From positions 1-12,911 of the forward strand of contig LSSN01002105.1 of assembly GCA_001970855.1 (NCBI GenBank): a stretch of 12,911 nucleotides of DNA. The letters run 5' to 3'. Numbering within the stretch: position 1 is the first letter of the stretch; every line of letters begins with the position of its first letter. The notes below the pieces were generated by a model that was given only the letters and a program-made list of their open reading frames with translations, had not been told where the DNA came from and ran no database searches. This document shows, piece after piece, positions 9,231-12,911 of this stretch. The translations under genes and the position numbers were made by a program. The stretch is from Smittium culicis (taxonomy: Eukaryota; Kickxellomycota; Harpellomycetes; Harpellales; Legeriomycetaceae).

Positions 9231-9660
9231 ATAATCTTCATGTCTATCAAATTGAATCTTTTCATATCAGGTTTAACTAAATCACACAATTTTATACTTT
9301 CTGCATTCGATTCATGTCGCATTTAAAAATTACTACTATATTATTATTTAATTTTGATTATTTATTGGATAAATAAATTATCAATTTTAGTGATTTTTTA
9401 TGATTCTATACTAGTTTATTTAATTGTCATAGTTATGCTAATTTTGCCAGTTCAAAAAAAGTTAACCAATATTGAAATAGTTAAATGCTATGACCTTTAA
9501 ATTGTGATAATTAAAAATAAAAAATGTAATCATGGTTCGCTGACAACTTTTTTTGAAATCCATATACTTTCTGTATTATTCTAAAGAAATAAATAAATAT
9601 ATTAAGGGTTTCTTTATGATGAGTGAATTTTTATGCAATAACTTTCTGGTGCAACGCTCA
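9231..9660. other. AT-rich non-coding stretch
   Basis: About 430 bases with no open frame of useful length, no tRNA-like pattern and no repeat that I could support. Confidence 0.6.
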
Positions 9661-10026
9661 TTAACCTTTAGAAGGGTGGTTGGCTTTTTTTGAACTGCAG
9701 GAATAATCCAACCAAATGGCAAGTTGATAAATAAAAATAGAATTAATATAATTTATTTGCGATTAACTTTAACTACTTGAATAAAAAAAATTTTTATTTG
9801 CAATATCCAATTATGTTTTTTAAAAGAGCTTAAGGCATTTGGTCCCGGAAAAGATAAAAAAAACTAAATGTATGATTCTTTTATGGTTTATAAGCAATTT
9901 AATCAAATTTTGACATTTTACAATATAAAAATACCGTTTAAAAATTCTGAATTAAATTATTTATAACGATTTCACTTTGCTATATTTGGTAGATCAAAAA
10001 TAGCTAACTGCATCTGAAAGGGTTAA
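9661..10026. mobile_element. Weak candidate for a second TTAA-bounded inverted-repeat element (366 bases)
   Basis: The left end reads TTAACCTTTAGAAGGG and the right end CTGAAAGGGTTAA. In reverse complement the right end is TTAACCCTTTCAG, so the two ends agree over about 13 positions if two one-base gaps are allowed. Both are flanked by intact TTAA. A hairpin (TGGTTGG at 9677-9683 with CCAACCA at 9708-9714) lies just inside the left end. The need for gaps and the frequency of TTAA here make this much weaker than the 9034-9230 candidate. Confidence 0.2.
9677..9714. repeat. 7-base-pair hairpin with a 24-base loop
   Basis: TGGTTGG at 9677-9683 pairs perfectly with CCAACCA at 9708-9714. The arms are richer in G/C than the surroundings. 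They may belong to the possible element at 9661-10026; no other role is suggested by the context. Confidence 0.4.
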
Positions 10027-11102
10027 AACAAAGTGATTTCTTAGCTCAGTATCTAATATATCAATTTGGGATTAGGCTAAATACTAATACTGCAATTGAT
10101 TATAATTATATTTAGAATTAGAATCACTAGATTTTTCAAATGAAAAGTTTAAATACTGGTAAATTTTATAATTTCAATAACTATAAATGGTATCTTGTTT
10201 GAATTTAATTTATTCTATTTTCCTTAAATCCACATCTATTTAATTACAGTTCTATTCTACAATAAATAAAAGAATACGATTAAAATTAAAACCCAACTTG
10301 ATCTATTTATTTTAAAAGCGGATTGATTTTGCTTTCAATATTTTACCTTAAGCTCTTTTTTATCTTGCTGATTATTTTGACGAAATTAAATTTAAAAATA
10401 ACAATTACTTGAATTATAGTAATTCTAAACACGCTATAGCTGAACATCCTGTTAATAAAGCATTATTTGTATATACAAGTCCTAAGAAATCAAAGTTAAA
10501 AGCTATGAATAATAGCATTACGATTCTACAGCTTATTTCTGCATATTTTATTTTAAATCAGAAAAAATAGAAAGTATAATATTTATTATTTATTAAATCA
10601 CAATCAATAGCGTTGGGATTATTAGGAATATTAGAAAACCATACCTGAAGTATTAAAATAAAACCACTACTCGGATTATAAGCTTATACTTAAGGTTAAA
10701 TGCTATAAATCTTTGCTTAGCATAAATACTTATAGCCCATTATTAAATAAAAGAAAATATCTTTATAAATTTATTTTTTTCAATAATATCATTTAGTTTT
10801 TTTATTTAAATTGTAATTTTTCTGAAAGATATAAATGGTATAGTTATTAGTCAAGGTAAAATAGAGCCTAATGGCTCGAAATTTTTTTCGTGATACTTTT
10901 ATATATATAAAAAATTCTCGTAATATATATATTAGATGTAAAGTGAAATTTATTGTAAGTGATAATTTGGAAATTTTGGTATGTTTATGAGTTGATTTCA
11001 ATACATTAGTAAAAGCTTTATGGGTCAAGTTGAACTGAATAGCTACCACTTTTTATCGAATAACTATTATACAGCTATTTCACATTTCTAGAAAAATCGT
11101 TT
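10027..11102. other. AT-rich non-coding stretch downstream of the pacifastin-like gene
   Basis: About 1.1 kb with no supportable gene. An 86-codon open frame on the minus strand (10789-11049) codes for a Lys/Ile/Asn/Tyr-rich product with no recognisable feature, and I treat it as chance. The right end must hold the 3' untranslated region of the gene at 11103-11510; no AATAAA is obvious immediately after its stop. Confidence 0.6.
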
Positions 11103-11510
11103 TTAAATTTTGGCAAATTTTAGACCGCCGTTAGAAATACAAAACTTTTTCGTACACGCAACTGAACCAGCGCTTGTGCACCAACAGTCATTACATTTTT
11201 GAGTAGGGTGCTTAAACTGCCTTGAACCGCCATGCTTTGCCATACAATCTTTTAGTGCTTGAGTAGCTTCGCTATCATTTATTCCAAACAATTGAGCTTT
11301 TCCGTTACCGGATTCTGAAACGTATGCGTTAATTTCATCTCTCTTAATAAAGCCTTCTTTTGAATTCGGTGAGCTATCTGTAGGGCTATCTTCCAAGTCC
11401 AAATTTATTTCTTTTTCTAGTAAAATACTTTGTCGGTTTGGTTTTTTTGCTCGTTCAAGGTCGATGGATTGCACAAAAATTGCTAAAAATAAAAAATTTA
11501 TCAGATTCAT
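11103..11510 (-). CDS. Secreted single-domain pacifastin-like serine protease inhibitor candidate, 135 residues
   Basis: Residues 1 to about 15 form a signal peptide (MNLINFLFLAIFVQS). Residues 16-85 are a polar, acidic spacer with a Lys-Arg pair at 56-57 that could be a Kex2/furin-type processing site. The C-terminal domain has exactly six cysteines, at 89, 106, 109, 111, 119 and 124. From the second cysteine on it reads C-N-D-C-W-C-TSA-G-SVA-C-T-KKF-C. This fits the pacifastin light-chain consensus, including the Asn after Cys2, the Gly, the Thr after Cys5 and three residues before Cys6. The Cys1-Cys2 gap is 16 residues, where 9-12 is usual. By analogy the reactive bond would be Lys121-Lys122, predicting trypsin-like targets. 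The start is the first in-frame ATG after an upstream TAA. Intronless; inhibitory activity is inferred. Confidence 0.82.
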   Translation of the reverse strand: MNLINFLFLAIFVQSIDLERAKKPNRQSILLEKEINLDLEDSPTDSSPNSKEGFIKRDEINAYVSESGNGKAQLFGINDSEATQALKDCMAKHGGSRQFKHPTQKCNDCWCTSAGSVACTKKFCISNGGLKFAKI

Positions 11511-12507
11511 ATTTTCTTTGCTTTTGTCTTCCCTGCTATATTTTTAAAGTTTTCGAAGTTTGGGTGATTGCTTTCTGTGTAGGTTTTTGGTATTATTAAG
11601 TCTTTATTAGATATCTTTAATATGATATTAAGTTGATGAATTTCTCTTCAAAGCTTATTTAGTAAGGTTATTAGTAGTTATTTTACTTTATAATTATCAA
11701 TAGACGCAAAATTTAATAAAATATATATTTTCACGCTCATTCGAATATGTTATAAAGAAATTTGAATTAAGTGAGAAGAAGCCTTTTTTATATAGGTAGG
11801 TATATTGGGATAAAATGAAAGATTGTTATCTGAATTTTTATTCACTATAACCTATATCACAAAATTACTATAGAACATCCTTGACTTATCTGGCTTGAAT
11901 TATGCTTACTTGTGCAGAATTCTGATGAAACAAATATTTATCAGCTTATAATCGCCTGCCAATCGTAATCAGTATTAAACAATTAAATTGGCAAATAAAC
12001 AAGTGCATATCCATTGGATATTTGATTTAATAGTAAAAATTATGAGCATACTTTGCTATAGTAAAAGCTACTGGCTAATTTTATATATTTTCTTTTAGAT
12101 TTTATTTTTTCGAGTATAGCCTAGAATTTAAAAACTACTTTTATTTTTTTGAGTCTCGACATACTCTAACTAGCACCTGTAGATTGACACTTTTAAACAG
12201 AAAGAATTTTTCCAGGCTTTATTTATTTAATTTAAACTAAATTCGCTATACTTTATTGGTTATATGAATTATGTAGTATATAGAAAGCTTAGGTGTAAAA
12301 AGCTAGCGAATCAATAGATTACAGTTCTTGAACTTTTTCAGGTGTGGTTGACTTTTTTTTTTGCTACCTTATTATTCTAATCATATATAATATTGATAAA
12401 ATAAAATAGAACATAATAACTTATTCGCTATTAACTATAGAATGTCCAATAATATTTATCTATTATTTGTTTTACCCTATTATAATTATTTTAGATTTAA
12501 GGTTATC

Positions 12508-12523
12508 GGCCCCATAAAGGGCC
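12508..12523. repeat. GC-rich 5-base-pair hairpin
   Basis: GGCCC at 12508-12512 and GGGCC at 12519-12523 are perfect inverted copies around a six-base CATAAA loop. An all-G/C stem is striking here, but it is short and no gene adjoins it. Confidence 0.4.
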
Positions 12524-12648
12524 AAGTGAATTAATATTAAAGCATTAAAAGTCTTGTTTTAATGTATTGTAAAAATATAGTTAACTTATTTTTAAGTGGT
12601 ATGGCTTTAAACTTATAAAAATACAAGTCGTTCCAAATTTTTTCAATC

Positions 12649-12671
12649 TTTTATATATTTAATATATAAAA
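12649..12671. repeat. 10-base-pair AT-only palindrome
   Basis: TTTTATATAT at 12649-12658 and ATATATAAAA at 12662-12671 are perfect inverted copies around a TTA spacer. Pure A/T palindromes of this size arise readily in such DNA, so the feature is recorded without a functional claim. Confidence 0.5.
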
Positions 12672-12911
12672 AATAAAAATTTTCATAAATAAATTATAGA
12701 AAGAATTAAGTATTTTGTGAGATAGGATGGAACGAGAGTACTTTACGAAGAAATCATCTCATAGACTATCGAGCTATTTTCTATAAAATAATAAACTATA
12801 AAATCTAAAAAATTAAAAGCATTAATCTGTTTGTCACATGAATGGGAGAAAATAGTTATATCATTTCGATCACAATAAAATTGCTAATAGTGTATGTATT
12901 CTAAGTCCGAT

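Larger units (their letters stand above)
11511..12911. other. AT-rich non-coding region upstream of the pacifastin-like gene
   Basis: About 1.4 kb without a supportable open frame, tRNA or other gene. The first few hundred bases must hold the promoter of the gene starting at 11510, but no defined element is visible. Two hairpins (12508-12523 and 12649-12671) are listed separately. A segment at 12341-12363 resembles one at 9674-9692. Confidence 0.6.

Noticed and set aside
10789..11049. 86-codon open frame on the minus strand downstream of the pacifastin-like gene
   Set aside because: Composition is that of random AT-rich DNA and there is no signal peptide, domain or supporting context.
7116..12911. 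CRISPR arrays, bacterial operons, riboswitches, insertion sequences or toxin-antitoxin pairs
   Set aside because: Spliceosomal introns show this is a eukaryotic nuclear sequence, and no regularly spaced repeats or prokaryotic features are present.

Overview
This window is from an extremely AT-rich eukaryotic nuclear genome. The evidence is a gene on the minus strand whose reading frame continues through eight complete GT-AG introns of about 70-116 bases, and whose spliced product is recognisably FANCI, a DNA-repair protein found only in eukaryotes. Three protein genes can be supported, all on the minus strand. The rest is very AT-rich DNA with many A/T homopolymer runs and some decayed repeat-like structures.

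Layout: (1) Positions 1-3794 hold the 5' part of a FANCI orthologue. The start codon is at 3794, nine exons are visible, and the ninth intron runs off the left edge. (2) 3795-4457 is the intergenic stretch between the FANCI start and the 3' end of the next gene. (3) 4458-7115 is an uninterrupted 885-codon gene for an unrecognised membrane protein: a long hydrophilic, Ser/Asn- and basic-rich N-terminal half, then about twelve predicted membrane segments in two blocks of six. (4) 7116-11102 is roughly 4 kb with no supportable gene. It contains a probable decayed piggyBac-type element at 9034-9230 and weaker repeat candidates. (5) 11103-11510 is a 135-codon gene for a secreted protein with a single pacifastin-like (serine protease inhibitor) domain. 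(6) 11511-12911 is AT-rich DNA without a gene, containing two hairpins.

Organism: short uniform introns, compact genes, high A+T and a metazoan-like FANCI fit an early-diverging fungus or a small-genome protist or parasitic animal. The pacifastin fold is best known from arthropods. An arthropod-associated lineage, such as an AT-rich gut-dwelling zoopagomycete fungus, is therefore an attractive but low-confidence guess, and nothing here settles the phylum.

The three genes show no evidence of working together. FANCI acts in interstrand-crosslink repair in the nucleus, the 885-residue protein is membrane-embedded, and the pacifastin-like protein is exported. The most interesting points are a FANCI that keeps the monoubiquitination lysine but lacks the SQ/TQ phosphorylation cluster next to it, a stand-alone secreted trypsin-inhibitor-like protein with an unusual cysteine spacing, and a large multi-spanning membrane protein of unknown family.
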